Source: Gracilaria vermiculophylla (Eukaryota; Rhodophyta; Florideophyceae; Gracilariales; Gracilariaceae). From it: a DNA stretch of 15,731 nt. Below, one piece after another: positions 1-8,134 of this stretch. Made by a program: the position numbers and the translations under genes. Each line of letters starts with the position of its first letter. The stretch's first letter is position 1. The stretch covers positions 1,295,410 to 1,311,140 of the forward strand of contig JAHNZQ020000092.1 in the NCBI GenBank assembly GCA_019155205.2, in the 5' to 3' direction. The notes under the pieces were generated by a model, which saw only the letters and a program-made list of their open reading frames with translations, did not search any database and was not told the origin of the DNA.

Positions 1-101
1 TAAATTCTAAAATTGATCTAGCAATTAAGATTACCTCTAGGTCGTCCACGTGGCTGTTCTCCATGCGAACCGTACACACCACCCTTGGTGCCAAATACTA
101 G

Positions 102-1112
102 AATTACCTTACGGTCACTATACTACAATCTACATTGGGAGATCCTGCATTCTATTTGAAAATAGAAGGGAATGATCTTATCGGAGTCATGGGAGTCTAT
201 GTCGATGATACTTTAATTGCAGGAAACAAACGCTTTGAAGAGGTAACTGAGAAATCCCTTCGAAAGTTTGATTCAAAACCTCGCGTATATGATGCATTTG
301 ATTTCCTTGGATGTCATATAAGCACAATAGAACGTGGTCAGTTTCTGTTATCACAACGCAAACATGCCGACAATCTTCCGACTGTCCTTAAAAACTGTGA
401 CTCCAATTCATTTAGAAGCATCAGAGCTATGGCTAATTGGCTCGTACATTCTAGACCAGACCTGTGTTGTGCACTAAACCGCGCATCCCAGGTGACAGAG
501 AAGACGCTTTCTGCACTTAAGATTAAGGAACTTAATTGGGCAATCAAAAACAGTAAGTCAATGGGAATTGAAGGTCTGAAGTTCGGTCCATTGAATAAGA
601 AGGAATTAACAATTCGAATGTACGCTGATGCTGCATTTGCATGTAATGATGACCTATCGTCACAAATTGGATACCTCATCCTGTTATTTGATGACAATAA
701 CAATTGTCATATATTGGATTACTCTACCAAGAAGTCTAGACGCTTAGTGAGATTTATCATGGCCGGAGAAACAATTGCATTTATGGACGGCTTTGATCGT
801 GTCTATGTTACTCGCAGAGACTTCGAAGTGCTTTTGGGAACCACATTACAGCTTCATTGTTTTACGGACTCAAAGCAGATATTCGATGCAATAACATGTG
901 GTCAACAGACTACGGAAAAGCGTTTAATGGTAGATATTCTTGGTGCAAGAGAGGCGTACAAACAGTTGAAAATTACTCAGATTGGATTGGTTAGCACTCG
1001 CAACAATCCTGCAGATGAACGTACGAGGATTAAGGACAACGGAAAGTTACAGCAACTATTGCATACTTTCATTGATATGTGCCCTGTTGAGAATGGACTG
1101 TGCGTGATATAG
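102..1112 (+). pseudogene. copia Pol C-terminal fragment (reverse transcriptase end plus RNase H)
   Basis: The frame is open from 102 to the stop at 1110-1112 but has no start codon before the RT core; the first ATG is at 189, just before the catalytic box. Counting from codon 135, the polymerase box YVDD is at residues 22-25, followed by the FLG block at 58-60 and an RPDL block at 107-110 like the TRPD block of copia elements. RNase H follows with all four expected acidic residues: D165 (YADAAFA), E212 (AGETIAF), D245 (CFTDSKQ) and D294 (NNPADERTR). The last is the usual C-terminal NPAD signature of copia polyproteins. About 320 codons without a stop suggest a fairly young copy or a break only at the 5' side. 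The N-terminal fingers and palm of RT are missing from this frame because of the TAG at 99-101. Copia identity is secure; protein function is not expected from this fragment. Confidence 0.85.
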
Positions 1113-1147
1113 TGATTGAACTAAGCTCCTAATAAGAAATGCCGCAG

Positions 1148-1468
1148 TGTTAGAATGTAGCTAGGAGTTTATCGCATGGCAGTTATCTGACATGCTATGA
1201 TGTCGCTTTGCCTTTTATTTGGGCGATTGTTCATACTTGTCAATTTCTGATTGGCAGGTCATTTCACGCCACCAGTGTGGTAGCACGTTAAAGTCGTATG
1301 CTTCCACTCTCGGCGAGAGGTGGAAGTGTGTGTGTGTCTTGTCAAAACGTAATTACCTACGTTGTTCCACCTCCTTGTTCTCCGCCGACGGAGTAAGGGA
1401 CGCCTGGGACTGACGTGCCGCCGACGGCGCGTGGCTCAAGACACTCAGTACTAAGGACTGGTACAACA
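1148..1468 (+). repeat. probable 3' LTR of the copia element
   Basis: It starts 36 bases after the Pol stop with TGTTAGAATG and could end with GTACAACA, giving the TGTT...AACA inverted termini typical of copia LTRs and a length of 321 bp, normal for the family. Inside is a near-perfect hairpin at 1301-1326 (CTTCCAC/GTGGAAG extended by TCTCG/CGAGA with one bulged G) and two copies of CGCCGACGG near 1383 and 1419. The partner 5' LTR and the target duplication lie outside the window, so the right boundary is inferred from the termini only. Confidence 0.5.
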
Positions 1469-2590
1469 ATTAGGACTGAAGGGCAGAAGCGCGAAAACGG
1501 CCGAAATAAATAAAATCGCTCATATCAAATGCGAACTGTAAGATGTGCACAGTAGCACAATGAGTGATACTGTACGGCTGCGCCACTGCACGCGCGTGGC
1601 ACGTTGCACTCGGCGTGTGCGGCCGGATACAGCGGAGCTCTCCGTGTAAGCTGACGGAAGCCATGGGCGCACCTGACCACAGGCAGAAGTGCGACATAAG
1701 CTGCAAACCGGAAAACGGCAAAGTGCGGCCGACAACCTTCGCAGAGGGCGTCGTACTTGACAAGGCTCATCGATCTGACTGTTGGTACCTCTCATACGCA
1801 GTTTTTTAGACATCGTTCTCACTTGGGCGACTGCTCGTGCTTGTTGCTATCAACGAGAAAGACAAGGAAAAGAAATGAAACTAGTATTTTGCCCATGTTC
1901 AATGTGTAATGTGCAGATGGCTAATGAACATATGTTGGAGTTTTAGGCGTGCAAGTTATGGCGCAGAGCGGCAAAGCTGTGTTTGAAATATTTTTAAACA
2001 GCACCATCAGACACATTATACCGTATTGGCATGTGTTGTACACCTTGGTTGCCTTCGTTGGAGCTCTCAAAAATGTGGAACAGAATGAAAAGTATTTTGT
2101 TGGTGTTGAACGTTCTCTTTTTCGAAACGTTTACTGTCTCGGGGTGAAATTGATCACAAACGTCAATAGGTTTGTGGAGTACTACTTTAGCCGAGAAATT
2201 TAAGCTGCCAAACTGTATAAAAGAGAAGTGCTCGTTTTTGTTGAAGAGAAATGGCACGTAATTGTATAAACCGGAAGAATGGCGGCGATCGTACATTTCT
2301 TTGTAGAGAAATAAGTGTTACTTGATTTCAGTCGTGAAAGACAAGTTTTTGTTACTTTGTCGTTAGATTTATTTACTTGTAGAAATGTTTGATTGCACGC
2401 AGAGACCTTGCGTGTGTTGCTGTTGAGCTATGATCGTGAAGGTGTCGTCGCCAGAGTGGTCGTCCATGATGGAATGACTGGGGACGGAAGAGAGGAAAGC
2501 AGATGAGCTGAGCATGCTATTTCAAGAAAAAAGCATGCCAGAAAAGGAGCCGTACAAGTAGCCCAGAGATGGCTCCACTAAAAGCGCCTC
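1469..2590. other. intergenic DNA without recognisable gene
   Basis: Short open frames occur on both strands (up to about 100 codons), but none starts convincingly, shows a known motif or has a protein-like composition. A 22-base segment at 1823-1844 resembles the LTR segment at 1217-1238 with four differences, all transitions. Base composition is ordinary until about 2590, where the GC island begins abruptly. Confidence 0.5.
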
Positions 2591-2679
2591 ATGATGGTGC
2601 AAAGGCTGTTGCGCGGTGACCGGGCGCGTTGCATTTGCGGAGCAGCCGCGGGGATACCGCGCACTGTGCGCGGCTACCC

Positions 2680-2690
2680 CGGGGGGGGGG
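2680..2690 (+). repeat. G homopolymer run
   Basis: CCCC is followed by ten G residues near the left edge of the GC island. Such runs are prone to sequencing-length error, so any reading frame crossing it is uncertain. Confidence 0.7.
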
Positions 2691-2820
2691 CAGGCGGGCC
2701 GGAGCGCGCGAGCTTTGCGACGCGCGCGCGGCTGTTGTACGCGCCGTCCGGCCGCGTCAGCCACTTGCGCGCGATGCGGTCAGTCGTGGCGTGGCGCGCG
2801 GCGCGCGGCGCGGCGCAGGG

Positions 2821-2968
2821 CGCGCCGCCAGTGCGCGCAACGCGCGCAATGCGCACAGCCGCGCCGCGCCGCGCGGTGGAAGGCGCCGCGCCAGTGCGCG
2901 CCGCGCGCGCAATGCGCCAAGCCGCGCCGCGCCGCGCGGTGGAAGGCGCCGCGCCAGTGCGCGCGACG
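2821..2968 (+). repeat. 63-bp tandem repeat (about 2.3 copies)
   Basis: The marker CCAGTGCGCGC recurs at 2828, 2891 and 2954, exactly 63 bp apart, and the flanking GC-rich sequence with GGTGGAAGG is repeated with few changes. Sixty-three is a multiple of three, so any frame crossing it carries a 21-residue repeat. In the frame opened by ATG 2591 the repeat reads as an Ala/Arg/Pro-rich unit containing AAPRRAVEG. There is no independent sign that this frame is translated. Confidence 0.85.
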
Positions 2969-3144
2969 CCCAGAGCCGCGGCGGCGCGGCGGCGCGGCGG
3001 CGCGAGCGTAAAGCGTTGTGCTCCCCGCGCCGCGCCGCGCCGCAGCAAGGTAGCAGCCGCCGCAGCCGCAGCCGCGCTCTTAAGCGCCGCGCCGCCCCCC
3101 CCCGCCCGCCACCGCCAGCGCGCGCCGCCCGCGTCACCGCCGCC

Positions 3145-3996
3145 ATGACGCCCTCGCTCGCGCCCTTCTCGCGCGCGCCCTTCTCGCGCGCGCCCTTCCC
3201 TCGTGCGCCCTTCTCGCCTGCGCCCTTCTCGCCCGCGCCCTTCTCGCCCGCGCCCTGCGTGCCCTCGCCCTGCGCGCCCGCGCCCCTCTCGCCCGCATCC
3301 CCCCCCCCCGCCTGCGTGGCGTGCGCACAGCCCACGGCGCCATCCGACACCACGCGGTTGGCGCCGTGCGGCTGCGGCCCGTTCCACGCGCACTGCGTGT
3401 CCAACCTGGAGCGCCGCGCGCGGCAGGCGGCGCCGCGCGCGCGCGCCGAGCTGCGCTGCGCGGCGTGCCGCGCGCGCGTGCTGGCCATCGTGCAGTGGCG
3501 CGCGCGCGCGCGCCCTTCCGCGCGCACGCCCTTCACGCCAGCCGCCATTGCGCACGCCCCCCGCACGCACCCCGCGCAGCCGCCCCCGCCGCCACTGCTC
3601 GCCGCGCTGGAGGTGCCGCCGCCGCCGCTCGCCGCGCTGGAGGTGCCGCCGCCGCCGCTGCCGCCCCTCGCCGCGCTGGTGGTGCCGCCACCGCCGCCGC
3701 CACCGCCGCCGCCGCCGCCGCCGCTCGACGCGTTGGAGGTGCCGCCGCCGCCCTGCGCGTGGGCGCTGCGCCCATCCGCGCCGCCCTTCACGCCGCCCCA
3801 CTCGCCGCCGCCGCCGCCGCTGCCGCCGCCGCGCGCCGCGCGCGGCCGGGCGCGCGCGCACTCGCAGCTGCAGGCGGCGAGCGCCAAGGCGTGGCCGCCC
3901 GCGCCCGCGCACGCGGCGCGCGACAAGACGCGCGTGTACTCGGACATGCAGCCGCAGCCGCCGCCACCGCCGCCACCGCCGCCACCGCCGCCACCG

Positions 3997-4048
<52 letters not shown>

Positions 4049-4155
4049 GCGCGCGGAGGCGGCGGCGGCGGCGGCGGCGGCGGCACCGCGTGCAGCTGTA
4101 CTGGCCGCGCGCGGCGCTGCAGCTGGCGGCGCGGCTGCGGCGCTGCGCGCGCTGA
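3145..4155 (+). CDS. putative C4HC3 RING-like, proline-rich protein
   Basis: The 336-residue frame starts at an ATG in a strong eukaryotic context (GCCGCCATGA) and ends at TGA 4153-4155. Residues 6-55 are ten five-residue repeats of the APFSP/APFSR type. Residues 57-108 carry a zinc-binding pattern: C57-x2-C60-x14-C75-x-C77-x3-H81-x2-C84-x20-C105-x2-C108, the C4HC3 order of RING-variant (RING-CH) and PHD fingers, although the C-to-H spacing is shorter than in typical RING-CH domains. By family knowledge this suggests a ubiquitin ligase or a protein-binding zinc finger. The middle has several LAALEVPPPP-like repeats and long polyproline, and the end has polyproline followed by polyarginine. 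No membrane segments are evident, unlike MARCH-type ligases. The roughly 80% GC composition and simple-sequence content differ sharply from the other genes, and long frames arise easily in such DNA on both strands. The ordered Cys/His set and the start context are the main support. Introns could alter the model. Confidence 0.45.
3160..3309 (+). repeat. 15-bp minisatellite (ten units, last ones degenerate)
   Basis: A unit close to GCGCCCTTCTCGCCC repeats in register. The first six units are nearly identical and the last four are degenerate. Being a multiple of three, it encodes the N-terminal five-residue repeats of the RING-like frame. Confidence 0.85.
3955..4085 (+). repeat. (CCG/CCA)n followed by (GGC)n: inverted triplet tract
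   Basis: A CCG-rich tract with regular CCA interruptions becomes pure (CCG)n by about 4007 and runs to 4048. After a short spacer (CGCGCGCGGAG), (GGC)n runs from 4058 to 4084. The two pure tracts are complementary, so about nine triplets on each side could fold into one long hairpin on either strand. In the RING-like frame the left side is polyproline and the right side polyarginine. A smaller CCG/CCA tract lies at about 3683-3722. Confidence 0.85.
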
Positions 4156-4290
4156 CGCGCATCGCGCGCCGCCGTCGTCCTCTCTCCGCGCGCCGCGCGC
4201 CGCCGCCGCGCGCGTCATCTTCCCGCGCGCGCGCGCGTGTGCGCCGGTGGCGCGCCCGTCGCCGGGCCGAAATGCAGCGCGGCGCACGTC

Positions 4291-4413
4291 GCCTTGCGTG
4301 GCCACGTGGCCGAGCGCGCACCGCGCAAGTCGCCATGCGTGGCCACGTGGCCCGGTGCGCACGGCGCAAGCAGCCATGCGTGGCCACGTGGCAGGGCGCG
4401 CACGGCGCAATTG
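4291..4413 (+). promoter_or_regulatory. three 41-bp tandem repeats, each with a CACGTG palindrome
   Basis: Three units start at 4291, 4332 and 4373. Each contains TGCGTGGCCACGTGGC followed by a variable triplet and GCGCACSGCGCAA. The first two carry the perfect 12-bp palindrome GGCCACGTGGCC; the third ends GGCA. The CACGTG cores are at 4303-4308, 4344-4349 and 4385-4390, exactly 41 bp apart, which is close to four helical turns. CACGTG is the classic G-box/E-box bound by bZIP and bHLH factors, so a phased binding array is a reasonable inference. Forty-one is not a multiple of three and the array lies after the RING-like stop codon, so a coding role is unlikely. Which gene it would regulate is unclear. 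Confidence 0.6.
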
Positions 4414-5839
4414 GCCGGCGCCAAAAGTAGTTGCGAGAGCGAATTACCGGGGGGGGCGCGCGCGGTGCGGAAGCAAACGGGTGCCAGGCGGGCGCGGCGC
4501 CGGTGCCCGCAGCGCGCCACTCGCAGCGGTGGCAGCAACGCCTTTTTTCAGCACACCGATTGCTCGTTGCCGTAGTACTGCGCAAGTTATCAACGGTGTG
4601 TTTTGTACTTTTCTGCAGCAGGGAGCATGTCCGCGCTGCATAAACGCTCTGTACACTCGATTAACACACCCGTGACCTGACTCGGGTCAAGTTTGGTCAA
4701 TCGACTCGTTTCCGTGTGTGCGTTTAGCGCCCAAAAAACATAAAGCACGTCCTTGTTCCCCAAAACGCTTCCCCGTCGTCGCCTCTACAGCTGTCACACT
4801 AAAATGCAAACAGCGTCTAAAGTGGTACACACTTGAACAAACTCAAGCTTGAGAACAAAAACAAAATTACAAAACGGCCCACAGCCGATGCAAAACGTGT
4901 GCAAAAAGGGTACGCACTTGTGTTCATGGCACTACTAATCGTCTGCCCCCCTATTTTTGTCTTGCTCGTCAGCCCGTTCGATATTTTCAAGCCCCGCCGT
5001 GTGTGCTCTCACGTTAACATTTTGGTTTGTTGATACGTCGCCCGTCACAGCGCTGCGCGCGCCGCATTCTTCGATACCGCGCGCTCGCGCGAGAGCGTTC
5101 AGTGTGTGTGCTTCATGCCGTTCCCAATTTCATATCAACGTGTTTCTGCGCGCCGCTCACTTTGGCGCGCCTGATCTTGCACCCCGCCGCAGCTTTGAGC
5201 ACTTTGAAAGCCGTCACGTTGCAAACCGCCACCCACAAGCGCGTCGCACCTCTGCGCTCCTCAGCAGCACCGCCAAGAAGAGGCCCCCCTTCATCGCGCT
5301 TTGCGCCAACTCCACTCGTCGCCGACACTGTCTTCCTTCGCTTTCGCATTTGCTCGCCAAAAACAGCGTGATGAGATCGCGGCGAGCGTCTGTAAACCGC
5401 CACACGTTGCGCCTCAAAACCATCCCACCGTATCTGCTTGCAGTGTTCCAGAGCACTGCCACCTATTCTGTTCCGTTTTGTTCCGCTTGTTCCAAAAAGG
5501 CGCTGCGCGAGTGAGTCCTACAGTCGTGACACACACCGAATGCTTCTCGATAATCCTCGCGAGGCACATTGCCGATATTTCTCAACGAGACGCCACATGT
5601 TGACCCACCGCACATTGCCGCTTTTCCAGTGTCAGCGCACCAGTGCAGCGCAGAATGCAGTGCAACGTGACCCGCAGTGGCTCGCGCGCCCAAATAAAGC
5701 TCTACGTCTTCTTCAGCGCCATGGCGCTCCACTATATTGCTATTAACGCCCTATTATGGCCCGCGGCAGTATATTTAGTTGCCTGGAATGTGAGCAGAGC
5801 TTTATACCGCCGCCAACTTGATCTTAAGATCTTAAGAAG
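4414..5839. other. intergenic DNA without recognisable gene
   Basis: Composition falls to ordinary GC content soon after 4560. Open frames here (for example a 185-codon frame ending at 5514) start at non-ATG codons, overlap one another in several frames and show no known motif. A 16-bp perfect palindrome, TCTTAAGATCTTAAGA, lies at 5822-5837, immediately before the next GC island. A motif resembling an E2F site (TTTGGCGCGCC) is at about 5160. Confidence 0.45.
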
Positions 5840-6540
5840 GGTACCAATTTCGCCCGCCCCCCCCCCGCAAGCCACCCCATCGAGCTCCCGCGCGCCGCCG
5901 CTTGCACACGTTTTCGCCGCCCGACACCGCCGCCGCAAGCGCGTGCCAACGACCGCAACGCCGCAAATGCCACGCAGCATTTGCGCGCGCGCGCAGGCGC
6001 GGCCACGTCTGGCCGCCGCGCTGCCCTTCTCGCCCAAAACGTCCGCTCGCCGCTCCCGCGCCCGTGCGCGCAGCCCGCCGCGCCGCGCGGGGAGCCGCGC
6101 GCCGGCCGGCGCCCTGCGCGCCGAATCGCGCGCGCGCGCCGAATCATCTCGGCGGCGGCGCGTCCGCCGCCGGCGCCCCGCCTCACAGCGCCGGCTTTCT
6201 GCGGCAAGCGTCGATGCGTGCGCGCGCGCGCGCCGCGCGCTCGCCGCTGCAGCGCGACAGGCAGTGGAGCAAAGCGGGCGGCGCGTTTTCGCACCGCAGC
6301 TGGTGCGGCATGCGGCGGGCGTATAATGCTGCGCGCGCGCGTTCCTCTCTCGGTGCGGCGCCGCTGTCGGAGCGGCAACGCGCGCCGAAGCTGACGCGCT
6401 GTATACGTCAGCGGCGAGGTGTGGCGGCGGCGGATGCGCCGGCAGGCAATCCTCGCGCCGCGCACTTGATGTGCTTGTTGCCCACGTCAGCGCTCCTCCC
6501 CTTCGTGCACGTGCGCGCGCGCGCGCGCGGGACGGAAATG
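5840..6540. other. CpG-rich GC island with (GC)n tracts
   Basis: GC content rises sharply at about 5840 and drops near 6540. Alternating GC runs occur at about 6217-6240 and 6513-6529. Several long frames are open on both strands at once, as expected in stop-poor GC-rich DNA. Their products are Arg/Ala/Pro-rich without motifs, so none is called. The similar islands directly upstream of the cyclophilin and glutamate 5-kinase starts suggest that this may be promoter-like DNA, but no adjoining gene was identified. Confidence 0.45.
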
Positions 6541-7207
6541 GCATCTCTCTCCCGTGAACCGCGCTTTGAAAACCGCACGCCGTGGGCAGACAGGAAAGGA
6601 ATGATGGACGTGCTCTCTGCGGAAACCGACCCCTTCGCCTCCAAAACACATAACGGTAGATGCGCTCTCGATATCTAAACGCACATTCGCACAGACACAA
6701 GTGGATTAATTTGTGCCTCAGTTTCATGTTCCAAAGAGCCACCTAAGCATCGCTAGTGAGTACAGTTATCATCAAGCACAACGTAGAGAAACCTGCAGTC
6801 AATCCAAAGCGTAACGATATTCGTGGAAAAAAGGCAGCTGTGCACCGAGAGTGCACAAACGGTACCAACTTGGCAAATAACGCGGTTCGAGTACGGTATC
6901 ACGTCTCTTTGCATCTACCTGAGAGGTAAACGTGAGCAGCCGATTTCGTCACATCTCGCGACGGTCGCATCTGGAATTGGGGTTCTTTATCGATGGCCGC
7001 TTTTGCTACTTGTGGAGAGTGAAACTCACGCATGGCCAGTTTCCTTTTAACTAGAGCACATACTATTAATGTGTTTGGGCTTGGAAAGCAACATCTCGAA
7101 ACACTGTTCGGCACTCATAGCAGCAAACTGGACGCGAGATGGGGTCCAGGCGGCCGTTCGCGGTGGCCACACTGCGCGAGATGCACGCCTGTCAAAAAAC
7201 ACTGCAT
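6541..7207. other. intergenic DNA downstream of the cyclophilin gene
   Basis: No supportable gene was seen. A small perfect hairpin (TGTGCAC, 5-nt loop, GTGCACA) lies at 6839-6857. The right end is the 3' flank of the cyclophilin gene; no AATAAA was noticed close to its stop codon. Confidence 0.4.
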
Positions 7208-8134
7208 TCAGAGCTTCAACTCGTAGGGGGAATCAATATCAATGGTTCCACAATCAGCAACCAAAACCTCCTCCTTCGGGCGGTCCATGGCGCCCATGCG
7301 CAGACTCTCCAGACGACTCAGCACATCGTCACCCGAGACGAGCTTGCCGAACACCACGTGGCGCCCGTTCAACCACGGCGTGTCTTTGAAAGTGATAAAG
7401 AATTGCGCTCCGTTGGTGTTGGGGCCCGCATTGGCCATAGAGAGCAGCCCACGGCCAACGTGCTGTGCCATAACAAGTGGTTAGTGTTAAACGCCACATG
7501 TTGTAATAGTGGTCTTGCAAAAACGCCATGTCTCGCGCGCACGTACTTGCAAGTCAAAGTTTTCGTCGTCAAACTTGGCGCCGTAAATGGACTTTCCACC
7601 GGTTCCGTCCCTGTTCTCGAAATCACCTGTTTGCATTTGCGTCACACGCGGTGGAACAGCCGATCACTCACCAGTCAGATTGACTCGCATTATCTCGCGA
7701 CGAGACAGCTCGAAGCTCGCATGAGGACAACAGCTCTGCCTACCTCCTTGGGCCTGATATGATATTTAGTTTGCGGGGAAAAGATTCGAACAGTGTCAGA
7801 TGGGCTGATAAAATGTTGCTCGTCTGGGGCGGATTGAGCGGCGCGCATGCGCTTCTAACGTGTCTCGAGAAGAACCACTCACCATGAACCCCGGGATGAT
7901 CCGGTGGAAGATGCTATTCTTGTAGCCGAATCCCTCCGTGTGCAGCGCGAGGTGCTTGAAGTTTTTCGCGGTCTGAGGGACGGCTTCTCCGAACAGGCCG
8001 AAGACCAGGCGCCCGGCCGGCTTGCCGCCGACCGACATGTCGAAGAACACATGGTCAGTGACGGTGGCGCTCTGCGTGGCGCTTGCGGAGAAGGCGAGGG
8101 CGGAGAGGAGGAGCACCACGTGAAGAACAGCCAT
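7208..8134 (-). CDS. secretory cyclophilin-type peptidyl-prolyl isomerase, four exons
   Basis: Exons on the minus strand are 8134-7883, 7753-7744, 7626-7547 and 7462-7208, with introns of 129, 117 and 84 nt (donors GTGAGT, GTAGGC, GTACGT; all acceptors CAG). They join in phase to a 198-residue cyclophilin. Residues 1 to about 20 are a signal peptide (hydrophobic [19 protein letters not shown]), so the protein should enter the ER, as cyclophilin B does. The catalytic set is complete: R78, F83 and M84 in [10 protein letters not shown]86, N125 in SMANAG, F136 in QFF, and W144, L145 and H149 in [11 protein letters not shown]. It should catalyse cis-trans isomerisation of proline peptide bonds in secretory proteins and probably binds cyclosporin. 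The C-terminus is YELKL, not KDEL, so ER retention is not guaranteed. The start ATG at 8134 has a good context (AAACATGG). A second donor for exon 2 would add 24 residues in frame. The family call is certain; the exon 2 length is the open point. Confidence 0.93.
7744..7753 (-). other. 10-nt micro-exon of the cyclophilin gene
   Basis: The ten bases GCCCAAGGAG are preceded by CAG and followed by GTAGGC. They supply Ala-Gln-Gly plus the first base of the next Gly codon, which restores the conserved QGGDF block of cyclophilins between GFM (exon 1) and [10 protein letters not shown] (exon 3). Joining exon 1 directly to exon 3 would shift the frame, so an exon is required here. A stronger-looking donor, GTGAGT, occurs at 7671-7666 and would make the exon 82 nt (7753-7672), also in phase and free of stops. 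Confidence 0.75.

Larger units (their letters stand above)
1..1468 (+). mobile_element. 3' part of a Ty1/copia LTR retrotransposon
   Basis: The stretch holds the end of a copia-type reverse transcriptase, a full RNase H and a probable 3' LTR, in the order expected for Ty1/copia (gag-protease-integrase-RT-RNase H-LTR). Gag, protease, integrase and the 5' LTR would lie left of the window, so it cannot be told whether the whole element is present. Bases 3-98, read in the same frame, do not look like reverse transcriptase and end in TAG at 99-101, so the copy is probably broken here. The AT-leaning composition differs from the GC islands nearby. Confidence 0.8.

Noticed and set aside
1520..1822. 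100-codon minus-strand frame next to the LTR
   Set aside because: No family resemblance, and it overlaps two other frames of similar size.
2674..4410. 578-codon minus-strand frame across the GC island, and parallel plus-strand frames of 369 and 490 codons
   Set aside because: They are low-complexity Arg/Ala/Gly translations of the same stop-poor DNA with no motif. Only the frame with the ordered Cys/His set was kept.
4957..5514. 185-codon plus-strand frame
   Set aside because: It starts at TTG, has no motif and is matched by other open frames over the same bases.
5643..6742. Overlapping frames of 227, 258 and 336 codons on both strands in the second GC island
   Set aside because: Composition explains the lack of stops; the products are Arg/Ala-rich, mutually overlapping and without recognisable domains.
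6871..6894. Possible tRNA B box (GGTTCGAGTAC)
   Set aside because: The A-box-like string is only about 13 bases away and no acceptor stem pairs, so no tRNA can fold.
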